NCBI GenBank assembly: GCA_030407005.1
Contig: JAUDYN010000002.1
Span: forward strand, 2,914,001 to 2,978,000
Length of the DNA: 64,000 nucleotides
Direction of reading: 5' to 3'
Source of the DNA: Desarmillaria ectypa
Lineage: Eukaryota > Basidiomycota > Agaricomycetes > Agaricales > Physalacriaceae
The position numbers and the translations under genes were made by a program. Below are positions 36,365 to 47,357 of the stretch, one piece after another. The notes under the pieces are model-generated. The model ran no database searches. It was not told where the DNA came from and saw only the letters and a list, made by a program, of their open reading frames with translations. The number at the start of each line of letters is the position of its first letter. Position 1 is the first letter of the stretch.

Positions 36365-39300
36365 TCAGATAATATGAGAGCAGGATATTCGTCGAGATTC
36401 CCTCCTGACTCCAATCAAAGGCCATTCCAAACTATTGTAGTCAGAAACATTCACCAACTCTTCATCTTGATTCAACACGGCTGAGAAAAATGCATTCAAG
36501 GTCTCGATGGCGAAATGAATATATTCCCTTTGTTCTGCTATTTCTTCTCCTGACAAGGCAATCCATTCGATTCCATCAACGTAAGCCTTCTAATAGAAAA
36601 ATCCCATGTCATCCTCTTCGAGCAATCGTTGAAGCCTGCAGCGACATTCATCCCATACAGGAGCATCCCGCTGAATCCGGACTTGCGACAGAATATTCCA
36701 CTTGATTTGCATTTTGCGATATTCGTCAATAAAGTCTGAATTGCCAACAGTAAGGATAGAGTACACGACGAAGAGGTTATCAGGCTCGTGGAGATACCCG
36801 ATGTATTCTTGTTCTACCAAAGGATCAGGACAGGATTTCGAGGAGTGTCCAAATGGAGAGATATAGCCTTTAATGATGTCCACCACCCACGACCGATATC
36901 CATGATGTCTGAAATGCTCCAAGCCTCTGGCGGTACGAAAGACACTGTACGTTGCCGGGTTGCCTTTACAAAGACCCTCGGCTATGATTCTAGCTACCTT
37001 CCTAGAAACATAGGTTTCGCCGTTGTAATGATCAAACATGAGATTGACTACCCCTTCCAAAGATCTGGGCGACATAGTATGCCATAGCATAGGAACCACA
37101 TTGGCGTAAATCCTCAAGGCTTCGAAGTGCAGGTAAGCATCTTCTGTGATAGGGATAAATTTCAGGGTATTCGTGATGAAGCGATCGAGGACATCAAAGA
37201 GCATTTGCCTCAGAAGGCCGAAATGGAATAAAATACTATGAGAAGGGCTTGGAATTCCACTGCTGCAGGATCTTCTCCTTTCAAGGGAAGCCTGGAGGTA
37301 AGAAATTCGGCAAGCACCAGAAGAACCCTCAGTGACGGTGAGATAGACTAAGTGTTTAAAGGGGACACAAATACGGCAAACATTTCCAAGATAAAGGTTA
37401 TTATGTCAGTAGATAGATATTGGGGGATAGCTGCAGGGAGTGTCATGGGTGTACTATTTGATTGGGCCATGTTGTCTGTGGAGTCGAATTCGTCGTATAA
37501 ATGTGGCCAAAATGTGTAAAGAACTGTACAGCATATATCTATTGCGAAAGGATCTTTAGTGCTGATATCAATGGGAGAGAAGACGTCGTTCAAAGCTGCA
37601 TTCGTGATGAGGTCGATCCAGACGAATGGATGGAAACACCAATATTTATCCTTGGAGGACCCAGGCAATGCCATAGCTCCGTTGTGGGCAACCTCTCTCA
37701 TAAACAGATTTATACCACGATAATCTCTATATTTTTCTATCGAAGCTGTAACACTGGGTGAAATTCAACACCTGGTGTCTGTGCGAGGTCGATGGGAATA
37801 GAGAGATCACCAGAGACAACTAGCTTGCAGGGCAGTAACTGCTCAAGCTTGGTCTCAGCTCCAGGCAGTGGTGTCTCGATAGTCATCTGAGAGCCTAGAA
37901 GTACACCGTGTAGACAATTGCCATATCACCAAGCCTATATCACCAAACAGCCCTTCAGCCTTGCTCTGCAACGCTGGATCCAAACCGCCGATAGCTTGGA
38001 CGACAATACTCTGGACAGTGGGGTTTGACGACATGGAAAAAAGCCAATGCAAGGCCTCAACCGATAATTCACCCCATACTGACTATACCATGTCTGACTC
38101 TAATTCTTTCAAGTCCTTCCATTTTGTAACGTCGGAGGCAGACTCGCTAGCCACTGACAGGCATATTCGTCCCATACCGACGGAGACGGTGCCAGAGAGT
38201 ATGCACGGTGTACTGCACTGCATGACTGTACAAGACATGGAGCAGGTCACACAGTGAGGTTCGGTAGGGACATTAGAAAAAAAAATGAGGGGAGAATATG
38301 TGCCATCAAGTAGGCCGTATACGCGGCGGCCGTGATCGTGCCAACAACCCAAGCAAGGGAATCTCGTAGTGGACCAAGGAAGATCACGAGGCCAACAAAG
38401 AAGATGGCAAGGGCAGTGTGCATCAAAACGGGGAGTAGACCGATGATAATGAGAACGTGCCACTTCTGCAGTCCACCAAATCGGAATTGCCGCAGAAGGC
38501 TACGCTCGCGGGGTGTTCCAGATGGTAAAGCCATGAACTAGTGGAGCCATTGCTTGACCAGCACCGACACCAGTGCTGTCGTGAGCTGAGCGCAAGACTG
38601 GTGAACCAGAGGCCGTTCACCCAGACGCTCGTGGTTGAAGCAATAAACGTGATGTTAGTGTTGAGAGAAGAGGTAGTGACGGTGTCCAAGAAAGCGCCAC
38701 TGGCAATAGCGCGCTGAATATTGATCATTTCGAAGAGTAGATTAGCAGACATTTCTGTGAAGTCGGCTTGTAAGCTCTGCGAAGTTTGGACAACAAAAGT
38801 TGTAACCACGGCTGAGAACAGACCCGCTTAGTACAGAGAGATGAGCATGGGGAAGGATAAAACATGGGTGACGTCGAGAAGAACATCAACACCATCTCTC
38901 GCCCCTTCGACCATATTCGCATCATATATCGCGGGCTCGTCGAGGTACGTCCGAAATACCCTAGCGTTGGGTCCCATCTCTTCACAGTACGCATCTTCAA
39001 AATACTTTTCTTCGTAGTTGAAAGGATCGTTGCCTGATAAGTATGAGATGATAGGATTTCATCAGCACATGAGTGTGATTTACCTTTGGGAGGCTGGTAA
39101 GGAGCAGATCCTCGCAATCCAAACCTCTTGCTCGACTTCGCAGGATGAACGTACTCAGGATACGGTTGGGCTGTAGTGTCGTTCTCTTCTTCCTCGACAG
39201 CGCCACCTGGCGAGGTTTCGGGTCTTGAGCCCTTCACCGTTTTAGCTTCGATGGTTGTGGGTACGACGTCGCTGACAAGGACATCAGAATCTGTGGACAT
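36365..39300 (-). pseudogene. DUF6535-type membrane protein gene, probably disrupted
   Basis: DUF6535 proteins are an Agaricomycete-expanded family of unknown role. The N-terminal segments are intact: ATG at 39300 (MSTDSDVLVSD), then FEDAYCEEMGPNARVFR, AGLFSAVVTTFVVQTSQSLQ and the TM-rich region LLPVLMHTALAIFFVGLVIF. After that the frame breaks. At an A9 run (38277-38285) the frame must shift. A TAG at 38083-38085 interrupts a frame that stays coherent on both sides (ELESDMV, then WGELSVEALHWLFSMSSNPT). Another frame change lies near 37225-37235, between EFQALLIVFY and LLRQMLFDVLDRF. A second TAG at 36590-36592 precedes coherent KAYVDGIEWIALSGEEIAEQ. A 69-nt GT-AG segment (36590-36658) could remove the last one, but the others have no standard intron. 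Sequencing errors are an alternative. Confidence 0.65.
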
Positions 39301-40177
39301 TGTGGTAAGAAGCAAGGTCCAACAGAGTTATCACACATCTCCATACAGCATCAAGGCACCAACAGTAGAACGGAAACGGATTCTTCCACGGCCAAAGCGC
39401 GTATCCGGATTAGATCGAGAGGGACTTACTACCCTCCGCGGTCTAATGACACCCAATTTCTGCCCTTGTCCTTGCTTGTCTTGCGTTGGAAGAGTTGGCT
39501 GGACCCGAATAAAGATTTATTACTTTGGCGCAACAAGATCTCCCACGAGAAAAAAGTGAATATCGTGGAAGGTATGAGGCATTATAGTCGATGCAGAGAG
39601 ATTGATGACCTCGCACTATGAGCACATTCGAACAGCTCTCATCCTCGCCAGTTCTCTAGTTAGTAAGCCCGTGGCTAAATGCTATTTTAGCTTTAAAGTC
39701 GGAAGCAAGGTTTATGTTTAATTTTTTGACACTGGATAGGGTGTGGTTTCGGTGGGCAACACTTGGATTCTGCGGCTCGATTCGAGTTTTCTGTAACCCC
39801 TAGGGTTTCTGAAATCTGTTAAATACTTATCAATGTTGTAACACGGGAACAGAAGTGCTCCAATTTTCTCGCTGTTTTTGGAGCCGAAGCTTCACTTACG
39901 GGTACTGTTCTTTCTGATCTCGTTTCTCTCTTCATTTCAAGCGAGGTCTATAGCGCCATGAAAGCCACGGCAACGTTTTGGCTCGAGCCTTGAAGTCAAG
40001 TACTTGGACTTGTGTTTACATCTTGAGAATCTTCTCGAACGCCTCTACATTGCAATGATTTGGTCGGTACGAGTACTTGGATTGATATTTTCATACACTG
40101 CACCAAAGAAAGTGATGAGCTATAGGATTGAACGCATAACGGGGAACAACCTCGCCCTTCCGGTGTACAAGTCTAAA
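39301..40177. other. Intergenic region between the DUF6535 relict and the Sam37-like gene
   Basis: No coding sequence recognised. It is AT-rich around 39660-39850. Confidence 0.45.
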
Positions 40178-41035
40178 TCACCGCCTCGGTAGAAATGCCG
40201 CCCTAACCAATCCTCTTATCCTCCACTCCCACGCAACCAGATTCACCCTGCGCGTCACCTCGATGCGTATCGAGTCTTTCGAGTGAAGTATACAGTGCAA
40301 GTACGCAAAAACGAGAGCATCGAGTGGTGTTGGAGCCCTACCTCGCGTCAATACCACAGAAGGAATAAACACAGGAAACATACTCGGATGACAAGAACCA
40401 CTTGTCGGTGCCCAGTCTCTCGGAGAGCGCCCCAATGGCCTCTCGGTAGCGCGACTGTATAACTTCGTGGGGGATACGGGTGCCAAAGGGCGGGATGAGG
40501 GATGTGAGGCCTGACAGTGGGGCCGGGGGCGGCGCAAGAATGGACTCGATTGGCCGGGATTTTGTTTCCACCAGGGAGAACGACGCCGACGTCGGTTGGA
40601 CGAGGAGCAGTGCAGCGTGTATGCGTCCTTCCAACAACGCTACCCACGCCCGACTCTCGTCACGCGCCGCCTCATTTTTGTAGCCTTCCAGCCCGCCATC
40701 ACTGTCAATGCTGACCTTAGTATCCACCCAAGCAGGCAACTCCCTCGCTGCCGTCAACTGCTTCCCATCCCACAAATTCGGAAGCTGCACGTCGACAGCT
40801 CCCTGAGGGTCAATATCGGTACGCACGCAAATGTGGTCGAGACCTCGCAGGGCAAGGTAGGCTTGCCATTTGAGGCACTCGACGTCGGAGCTAAGGACGC
40901 CGTCGGGCGAGTGTGGAGGATGGATCCATAGACAGGGTGTTGGATATGCGTCGTTTGGGACGGAGGAGGAATTGGAGGATAGGTGTAGAGAGGAAAGGGG
41001 GAAAGCAGTTTTTGGATGATGGGTGGGACTTGCAT
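40178..41035 (-). CDS. Sam37/metaxin-like mitochondrial outer membrane protein
   Basis: Sam37/metaxin is part of the complex that inserts beta-barrel proteins into the mitochondrial outer membrane. The ATG at 41035 gives MQVPPIIQKLLSPFPLYTYP. The body then reads DVECLKWQAYLALRGLDHIC, VQLPNLWDGKQLTAARELPA, SRYREAIGALSERLGTDKWF and PTPLDALVFAYLHCILHSKD, a GST-like pattern typical of metaxins. The 71-nt intron 40891-40961 explains the frame change after IPPP. The 46-nt intron 40338-40383 joins LSSE to APTPL. With both removed the frame is open for 246 residues. The protein is shorter than yeast Sam37 and lacks an obvious C-terminal TM helix. Metaxin identity is by pattern only. Confidence 0.72.
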
Positions 41036-41112
41036 GGTACTTATTAGTGCGAGTTAAGTTGATTTGACTGGCTCATTGTGGCGGGACAATTATCTGTCTA
41101 AAACTTATTGGC

Positions 41113-41196
41113 GGGGGCATAGCTCAGTTGGGAGAGCAACAGACTGAAGCAAGTATTGTCTTCTGGAGGTCCCCAGTTCAATCCTGGGTGCCCCCA
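41113..41196 (+). tRNA. tRNA-Phe (anticodon GAA), with short intron
   Basis: The acceptor arm GGGGGCA (41113-41119) pairs perfectly with TGCCCCC (41189-41195), with discriminator A at 41196. The D arm reads GCTCAGTTGGGAGAGC and the T arm CCCAGTTCAATCCTGGG. The anticodon loop starts CTGAAG, giving GAA, and is followed by about 11 nt of intron (CAAGTATTGTC) before the 3' stem half TCTGG. The anticodon stem pairs at four of five positions (A27 opposite G43 does not). Four T residues are not directly adjacent; a short T-run lies at 41201-41205, fitting a Pol III terminator. Confidence 0.88.
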
Positions 41197-41535
41197 TAGC
41201 TTTTTCGAGCACTTCCACCCCCCATTTAATGCACTCGATGCACTGTGCAGTACAAGTTAATATTGCTGAATCTCTGGAAAATAATGAGAATAATTTGCAG
41301 CTTTTTTGGTTGATCCATGCACGCCTACAGATGGCGAGCCCGACTCGACGTGACAGGTCAGTAGACTCAGTACCGCCTTGAAAATCCCGCCTTGGTACGA
41401 AGCCGTATACTTGATAGGTAATATATTACCTAATGATGCCGCTGGCCGGCATCCATTGCTATACGTCATCTGCCGGACAGTCATTGTACCACTTCTTCTC
41501 TTCCTTCTTCTTCTTCTCATATTTTCTACTCTTTC
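41197..41535. promoter_or_regulatory. tRNA terminator and DSK2 leader
   Basis: A T-run (41202-41206) ends the tRNA unit. The last 50 bp before the DSK2 ATG are strongly pyrimidine-rich (CTTCTTCTCTTCCTTC and similar), a common core-promoter feature in basidiomycetes. Confidence 0.5.
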
Positions 41536-42980
41536 ATGATGGCGGAGGAGATTCAAATAAACGTCAAAGGTCTCTCTCATATCCTCTCTGCTCTGTGTTT
41601 ATGACGCTGATCTGCGCTGTGTGTTAGGACCGGGCGAAATCAAACTCCAGATAACGATCGCGACAGATAAAACGGTTCTCGAGCTGAAGCAAGCAGTCGC
41701 TGAGAAATCCAATGTAGAGGCAGAGCGGCAGAGGCTTATTTATTCCGGTATTAGTTTTCTCATTTTCGTGTAACAGCTTGCTGACAGAATGGTTAGGACG
41801 TGTCTTGAAGGTGGCGTCGTGTTCTTCTCTTGCAGGTCATCCGTGCTGACTGTCTTCAGGACGAGGATGTTCTTTCGACGTACAAAATAAGCACTGGGCA
41901 TACGATTCACATGGTGAAAGGAGTGGCACGGGGGAATACGTCTTCGTCAGCGGCAACACCGCAGCCCCTTCCCACCATGCAAACGGGACAAAATCCTCAC
42001 GATCCGCTTACGCTACTCAACAGTCACCTTGGATATGGTGCCATGGCGGGCATCAATCCCTTCGCTGATATGGGACTAAACCAGAATGACCCTAATATGG
42101 TGTGTAGCGCTCGCCACTGCATTCGTTTTGTCAGCAGTAATGATTACACAGCTCCAAACGATGATGAACTCACCCGAGTTCCTGCAACAAATGGCCGGGA
42201 TGATGGCAAACCCTGCCGTTCTTGACCAAATCATCGCTTCTAATCCACAGTTACAAGCCATGGCTCCACAGGCCAGAGAGATGTTTCAGAGTGAAGGATT
42301 CCGCCAGATGATGTATGTTATCAATCTTTTGCTTTCTACTGCCCTGATAGTGACTTTTCATGTATAGTTCGGACCCGCAACGACTTCAACAAATGATGCA
42401 GATGGCGTCGATGCTTCAGGGCGGTGGATCGGGCGGAATGGGTGGAATGGGCGGCTTTGGAATGGGTGGAGGCGGAAGTAGCTTCCCTGCTCCTGGTGTG
42501 CCAGGTGGTGGTACACCTGCTACTGGGGCGGCGGCAGCCACGAGTCCTACGACAGGTGCAGCAGCAGCTGGAACGGGGACGACGCCACTACCAACAAATT
42601 TGTTCAATCCTTATGGCGGCATACCCCCTGCACCGACTCAGAACGCACGTCCGCCGTTTCCGCTCGACCCTGCGTTGACGCGGCAGCTTTTGTTGGGAGG
42701 TGGACTGCCTGGTGGACCTGGTGGTGGACTTGGTGTTGGACTAGGCGGATTTGGCGCCGCACCCACAGCGCCGACAGACACGAGATCGCCCGAAGAGCGG
42801 TTCCAGGTTCAACTGCAGGTACGTGTTCCTTTACTCGTCTTCGTTCACTTCTAATGCATACAATAGCAACTGCAAGATATGGGTTTTACAAATGCATCAC
42901 AGAATGTTCGAGCTCTGTTGGCCACAGGCGGTAACGTGCACTCGGCGATTGAGTACATTCTTGGTGGTGGTGGGATATGA
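41536..42980 (+). CDS. DSK2: Ubiquilin/Dsk2 ubiquitin shuttle protein
   Basis: Dsk2 carries ubiquitinated proteins to the proteasome. Starting at ATG 41536 or 41539, the UBL domain reads IQINVKGPGEIKLQITIATD and continues RLIYSGRVLKDEDVLSTYKI. It needs a 14-nt micro-exon (41797-41810) encoding most of RVLK, between two 49-nt introns. A middle region has the Sti1-like segment SPEFLQQMAGMMANPAVLDQ and MAPQAREMFQSEGFRQMM. A Gly-rich low-complexity stretch follows (42420-42530). The C-terminal UBA domain is QLQDMGFTNASQNVRALLAT with GGNVHSAIEYILGG. The stop is at 42978-42980. Confidence 0.93.
41797..41810 (+). other. 14-nt micro-exon inside the DSK2 ubiquitin-like domain
   Basis: Flanked by introns 41748-41796 (starts GTATTAG, ends GGTTAG) and 41811-41859 (starts GTGGCG, ends CTTCAG), the 14 nt GACGTGTCTTGAAG restores the frame and the conserved UBL residues SGRVLKDED. 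Confidence 0.8.
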
Positions 42981-43132
42981 ATGTAGAAGGCCAATGTCCT
43001 TGTAACCTTTTTAGCTGCATGTATTCATGTTTTTCTCAATGTACCACCGGGCTAATGCATAGTCAATTTACTGATGTAGAATGCGAGACTAACCTGTATT
43101 CTTGCACCATTTTCTTCTAAGATCTGTTATAC

Positions 43133-44554
43133 CTACGCACCAGAATATTTTCTCAACAAGGGATCTTCCAGCAATCTTCCCATGACTTCCTCTTCTAAAT
43201 GTAGCTGCAAATCAACTCCCGCGTCGCACCAGCGACCGTGTTCCCCGCTTTTATTCTGCACTTCCATAACCTGCAGCAACCCGTCCAATTTAGGCATCAC
43301 TGCCTCAACGTATTGTGGACTTGCTCCCCTGAAACTGACCTCGTATACTCCAGTATGCACCCACGACGTGACCAAAACATGCCGGCACCCCAGAAATGCC
43401 TGCCACAACCTCTGTGGTGCCACTTCAAACTTCTTATCGTGCAAATGAGCCTTCAACGAATCAGTGGTAAACTGCGACAACGTATAGTGAATGCCTTGTG
43501 CTGTAGGCGTACGCACATCCGCAAGCATGATAGGTGACCCGATAAACCTGTCCGGGAGTTTTAACCGCGGCCGTAAACCAAATGTGAGATCCATGTGGAC
43601 TTGATCTCCTTCCACAAGGCCACGGGCACGATTAATACACCTCCACACATGCGCCAAAACGGCCTCCATCTGTGTTCCACCTTCCATTTGTTTCACTTCA
43701 TCTCGGGTGAAGTGAATAACATAGTGGGAGACGGGTGCTGAGATGTTCCATTGGCTCCAGGGCATTCGAGTCCCTCCCACATCGGGAGGAGGTTCAAATC
43801 CAGGGGGGATGACGGTTGCTTGGGAGGCAAATGGGCAATCTGAGCCAGAGATCCACCAGTCGTAACGGTTGCAAGGTAGCTTTCGCGCTTCCCTGACCAG
43901 AGCTTCATCAACTTCTGACCCTGTCGCATAAGCATCGAGAAGTTGAGGGTTGAAAACTGGGTTTGGAACAACGTGTTCAATGCACGCCCAGTCCCTAGCA
44001 AAATAGGCTAATGTCTGTGCATCGGAGAAAGGATGCGCCAGACGAATGCCAATGCCAATTCCTCCGCATGTGAACGTCGTGACTTGTACCAACATGGCTG
44101 GCCTCTCAGGATCAACGGGGGCTAACGGCATAGATGGGAGAAACTTGGCTGCAGGTAAACCAGAGGCATCCCATTCTTTGGGTCGCGGAGAAGGGATAAG
44201 GTCTGCGAGTCGCACATTGGTTCGCGCATCGACAAAGAGGACTCCTGGATCCGTGGCAGAACCAAATGTTAGAGCGAGTCGGTCGATCGTATGGGAGGGT
44301 GGAAGACGGTGAAGACGGCCGCACCACTGCGGATAAAAATCGAGGGTTTTTCTGAGCGTGCATCTAAGGGCTTCGGTGCTGAGGAGTGAAGGGGAGGCAT
44401 CGTAGAACCACACGACTTCGCAGGGAGTGAAATTGCCTACTGTCGAATCTATGATGGAGAGAGGAACTGTGTGTTCTCCACCCGGGATACTGTGAGGGAA
44501 CTCCTGGCTGGCGGAATAATTGAAAATGTCCACAAGCGCGGTGTTACTGACCAT
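43133..44554 (-). CDS. BAHD-type acyltransferase (Transferase family)
   Basis: BAHD enzymes move acyl groups from CoA thioesters to alcohols or amines of secondary metabolites. The frame is one exon of 473 residues, starting at ATG 44554. The catalytic HxxxD motif is present as HPFSD in GIRLAHPFSDAQTLAYFARD (about 44010-44045). The N-terminal half has the usual CEVVWFYD and FYPQWCGRLHRL segments. The second diagnostic motif, DFGWG, is not clear: the corresponding region reads VYEVSFRGASPQYVEA. Fungal members are often trichothecene acetyltransferase-like, but no neighbouring biosynthesis genes are recognised, so the substrate is unknown. The gene lies alone and is intronless, unlike most of its neighbours. 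Confidence 0.8.
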   Translation of the reverse strand: MVSNTALVDIFNYSASQEFPHSIPGGEHTVPLSIIDSTVGNFTPCEVVWFYDASPSLLSTEALRCTLRKTLDFYPQWCGRLHRLPPSHTIDRLALTFGSATDPGVLFVDARTNVRLADLIPSPRPKEWDASGLPAAKFLPSMPLAPVDPERPAMLVQVTTFTCGGIGIGIRLAHPFSDAQTLAYFARDWACIEHVVPNPVFNPQLLDAYATGSEVDEALVREARKLPCNRYDWWISGSDCPFASQATVIPPGFEPPPDVGGTRMPWSQWNISAPVSHYVIHFTRDEVKQMEGGTQMEAVLAHVWRCINRARGLVEGDQVHMDLTFGLRPRLKLPDRFIGSPIMLADVRTPTAQGIHYTLSQFTTDSLKAHLHDKKFEVAPQRLWQAFLGCRHVLVTSWVHTGVYEVSFRGASPQYVEAVMPKLDGLLQVMEVQNKSGEHGRWCDAGVDLQLHLEEEVMGRLLEDPLLRKYSGA

Positions 44555-46045
44555 GATGATGAAACCGAAATATCAATATATCATCTTGTGCAAGCGAATT
44601 CGGACTGATCGTCGCAGGCTACCAGTCTCCCGCTGTAAGGTGAGTTGCCGGTTCATGTATATCATGACTATACGAGGCAAGCTATACTTTGAGCATGGGT
44701 GTCTTTAAACGTCGCAGGACGGTCTAACGTAAACGAAAAATAAACTGGTCAGTGGACATAAATTCCAAGTGTATGCCAAACGAGAAGCGGCTGAGAAAAC
44801 GATGATGATTTGGAAGAGCTGTCAGCTTGCAAACCGATGAAAGTCAAGCACTTTGTGATAGAATAAATTGTTCTTCAATGTATGAAATGCTTGGCAGCAT
44901 CGACTTTCCCAGGATTTACGCCAGGAAAAACATAAATATTTTCTAGTTGGGAAACCTCGAAGAATGAAGACAAAGCTTTTGGTAATTCTGGTGCGAATTA
45001 ACGAGGTATCTGTACATTCGTGGAACTGTATTCGCTTGGAAGAGTTTCCGAGGTGTCACAGACTAATCTCGTGTCGACAGAGAGCCGGAAAGAAACGAAG
45101 TAGTAAAGGCTGATGCCTGTCTGAAACCCGGTGGTTTAGCAAGAATGACAGGCTCAGAATACATAACAGAGCTTGAAATGGAAGAAAGCGCCATCACCTT
45201 TGATAGAGGCTCACATTTAAGGAATACAGTCGGGTCGAAGGCGCAACAAACGAACCATACTGACCACTAAAGTCCATGTAGTGATTTTGAAATAGAAGCC
45301 ACGTGTTGCGTATCTTTAACCTTATCACTTGGCACCCTCTTGGCATGATCACAAAAGGATATCACTATCTGTTCTAGCAGATATTGTCATTGGTGGGTCA
45401 TTTTTTTCTACCATGTGCGCGTATGACTATCGGGCCTTACCACTTGCCTCAGAGCTTTATCAGTGCATGTTCTACATATCACGAGGACTTTCTGGCGGGT
45501 CGAGATCATAAGCATGTCCTTGTCAACGGACGTTTGCTCATGCGCGAATGGTCCGATGGCCTAACGATTTTTCTCTTCGAACGTTTACTCTGGAGATTTT
45601 GGGCCGGTCCGGCAGTTCTATTGCCGGAATAGTCTTCTTCGAACTACTTCTGGTCTTCGCTGCGTTGTGGCTGGCTTTCTACGACTCTAAACGATTCAAT
45701 AGCCCCACGTTTCTCGTTCAACGACTCATAAATTGCTGTATCCGTCTCACGCGTTGTCGCCTTGCTGCGTACGGTAGAAGATAACCATCGTGGGCCTTGA
45801 TTGTGCATCATCTAGTATACAAATCCTGCGCTTCCGCCTGCATGGCACCCGTTCTCGGTGCAATACATACACATGTGCAGGACCCTTTTGATGGTCAAAA
45901 GAAGCCACAAACAATATGGTGCTCGCGTCGCGACATGAAACTACTTTAGTCTTATCTCAGCGTGCTGCTCGACCTGCGCGTATAAAGGTCGGAAAAAAAC
46001 GAGGAAAGCGTTCATCACCGGTCTACTAAGTTGTCAGTTGTAGCC
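44555..46045. other. 1.5 kb gap upstream of the BAHD and metallopeptidase genes
   Basis: Divergent promoters share this region. Open frames at 45329-45511 and 45548-45784 have no domain and no splice-consistent partners. A TATA box near the right end is listed separately. Confidence 0.45.
45981..45986 (+). promoter_or_regulatory. TATA box of the M35 peptidase gene
   Basis: TATAAA lies 65 bp upstream of the ATG at 46046, within GCGCGTATAAAGGTCGG. Such TATA-containing promoters are common in strongly regulated secreted enzymes; most other genes here lack one. Confidence 0.6.
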
Positions 46046-47357
46046 ATGTTCTCACTCTCCATTCGCTCCTTCTTGTACTCCCTCTGCCTCTCTGTGGTCG
46101 CTGTATCAGCCGCCCCAGGACTTTCTCTCTCACTCTCTGGTATTGCTTTCTATCAGCGTTTGTATACTATATTGTCCTGACGACCATCGTAGGTGCCGAC
46201 TCTGTGGTTAATGTCGAGAACCTTAATGTGGCCGCAACTCTCACTAACACTGGTGACACGACAATGAAAATCCTTAACGACCCTTCCAGTATCTTGTCGA
46301 CATTCGCCACCCACACATTCGACATCAGCAGCGACAATGGATCCCCCGCTTTCACTGGTGTCAGGGTCAAATACGATCCCAACTACGTCGTGAAGAAGAA
46401 CGCGGATTCTTCCTTTACGGTCCTTGCGCCTGGTGAATCTGTCACCGTTAACCATGCCTGTGCGTGTTTTCGTAACTTTAGAGACTCAGATAATAAGTAC
46501 TAATCGCTCTTTAGTGGGCTCCGCCTACAACTTCACTGGCTCTGGCGAAGCTTTATACAGCATCGAGCCTTCCAGTTTCTTCTATTATGTCGATCCTGAC
46601 ACCAATGAGCTCGCCAGCATCAATGCTGAAACACAACAGCATGCCGCTAAGATCAGCGGCACGCTTGCAGTCGCTCGCCGCTCAAACCTCGACAAGAGGA
46701 TCAGCTACAACGGCTGCTCGTCCTCCAGGCAGACCACCCTCGTTTCAGCTGCTGCTGCTGCCCAGACCTACGCCCAAAACACCTACAAGTAAGCTTCATC
46801 TTTTTAAATTGTTTCTGAGCCAATGCCATGTCAATAGCTACCTCTCGTCGAACACGGCTAGCACCACGCGATTTGTCACCTGGTTCGGAACTTACACCAG
46901 CTCTCGCCACTCTACCGTCCTCTCGCACTACTCCAATATGCTTAGCCACCCTTACGCTGACTACAAATACGACTGTACTTGTACCGAGTCCGATGTCTAC
47001 GCTTACGTTTACCCCTCTCAGTATGATCATTATCTATGAATCGAGTGAGCTGCGCTGAGAATCTCTAGGTTCGGAACTATCTATCTCTGCGGCGTCTTCT
47101 GGGCGACCACCACTACTGGCACCGACTCCAGGGTAATGTTCCTTTACGTCATTTTTCTCCGGCAACCACAGCTGACGCGCTTCTAGGGTGGAACTTTAAT
47201 TCATGAGTCCTCTCACTTCACGATCATCGGCAGTACCCAGGACTATGTCTACGGTCAGAGTGCAGCAAAGTCCCTCGCGTCGAGCAACCCCAGCGAAGCC
47301 ATCGAGAACGCTGATAACCACGAATATTTCGCAGAGAACAACCCTTCGCAATCTTAA
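46046..47357 (+). CDS. Secreted M35 metalloendopeptidase, peptidyl-Lys type
   Basis: Fungal peptidyl-Lys metallopeptidases cleave on the amino side of Lys and act outside the cell. The ATG at 46046 begins a signal peptide (MFSLSIRSFLYSLCLSVVAV, ending near SAAPG). A propeptide domain follows, up to about ARRSNLDKR, a basic processing site. The mature part has ISYNGCSSSRQTTLVSAAAA, YLSSNTASTTRFVTWFGTYT and DCTCTESDVYAYVYPS. The zinc motif HESSH (47202-47216) has its third ligand in GSTQDYVYGQSAA, and ADNHEYFAENNPSQS ends the protein, a clear aspzincin pattern. Five or so introns are present. The product is near 345 residues. The specificity is inferred from resemblance to the known mushroom enzymes. 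Confidence 0.9.

Noticed and set aside
40891..40961. Apparent frameshift in the Sam37/metaxin-like gene after IPPP
   Set aside because: A 71-nt GT-AG intron restores the frame exactly (CCC codon) and, with the second intron, leaves a 246-codon frame divisible by three.
45329..45784. Three short plus-strand frames near the metallopeptidase promoter
   Set aside because: No convincing start or splice structure, and no recognisable domain.
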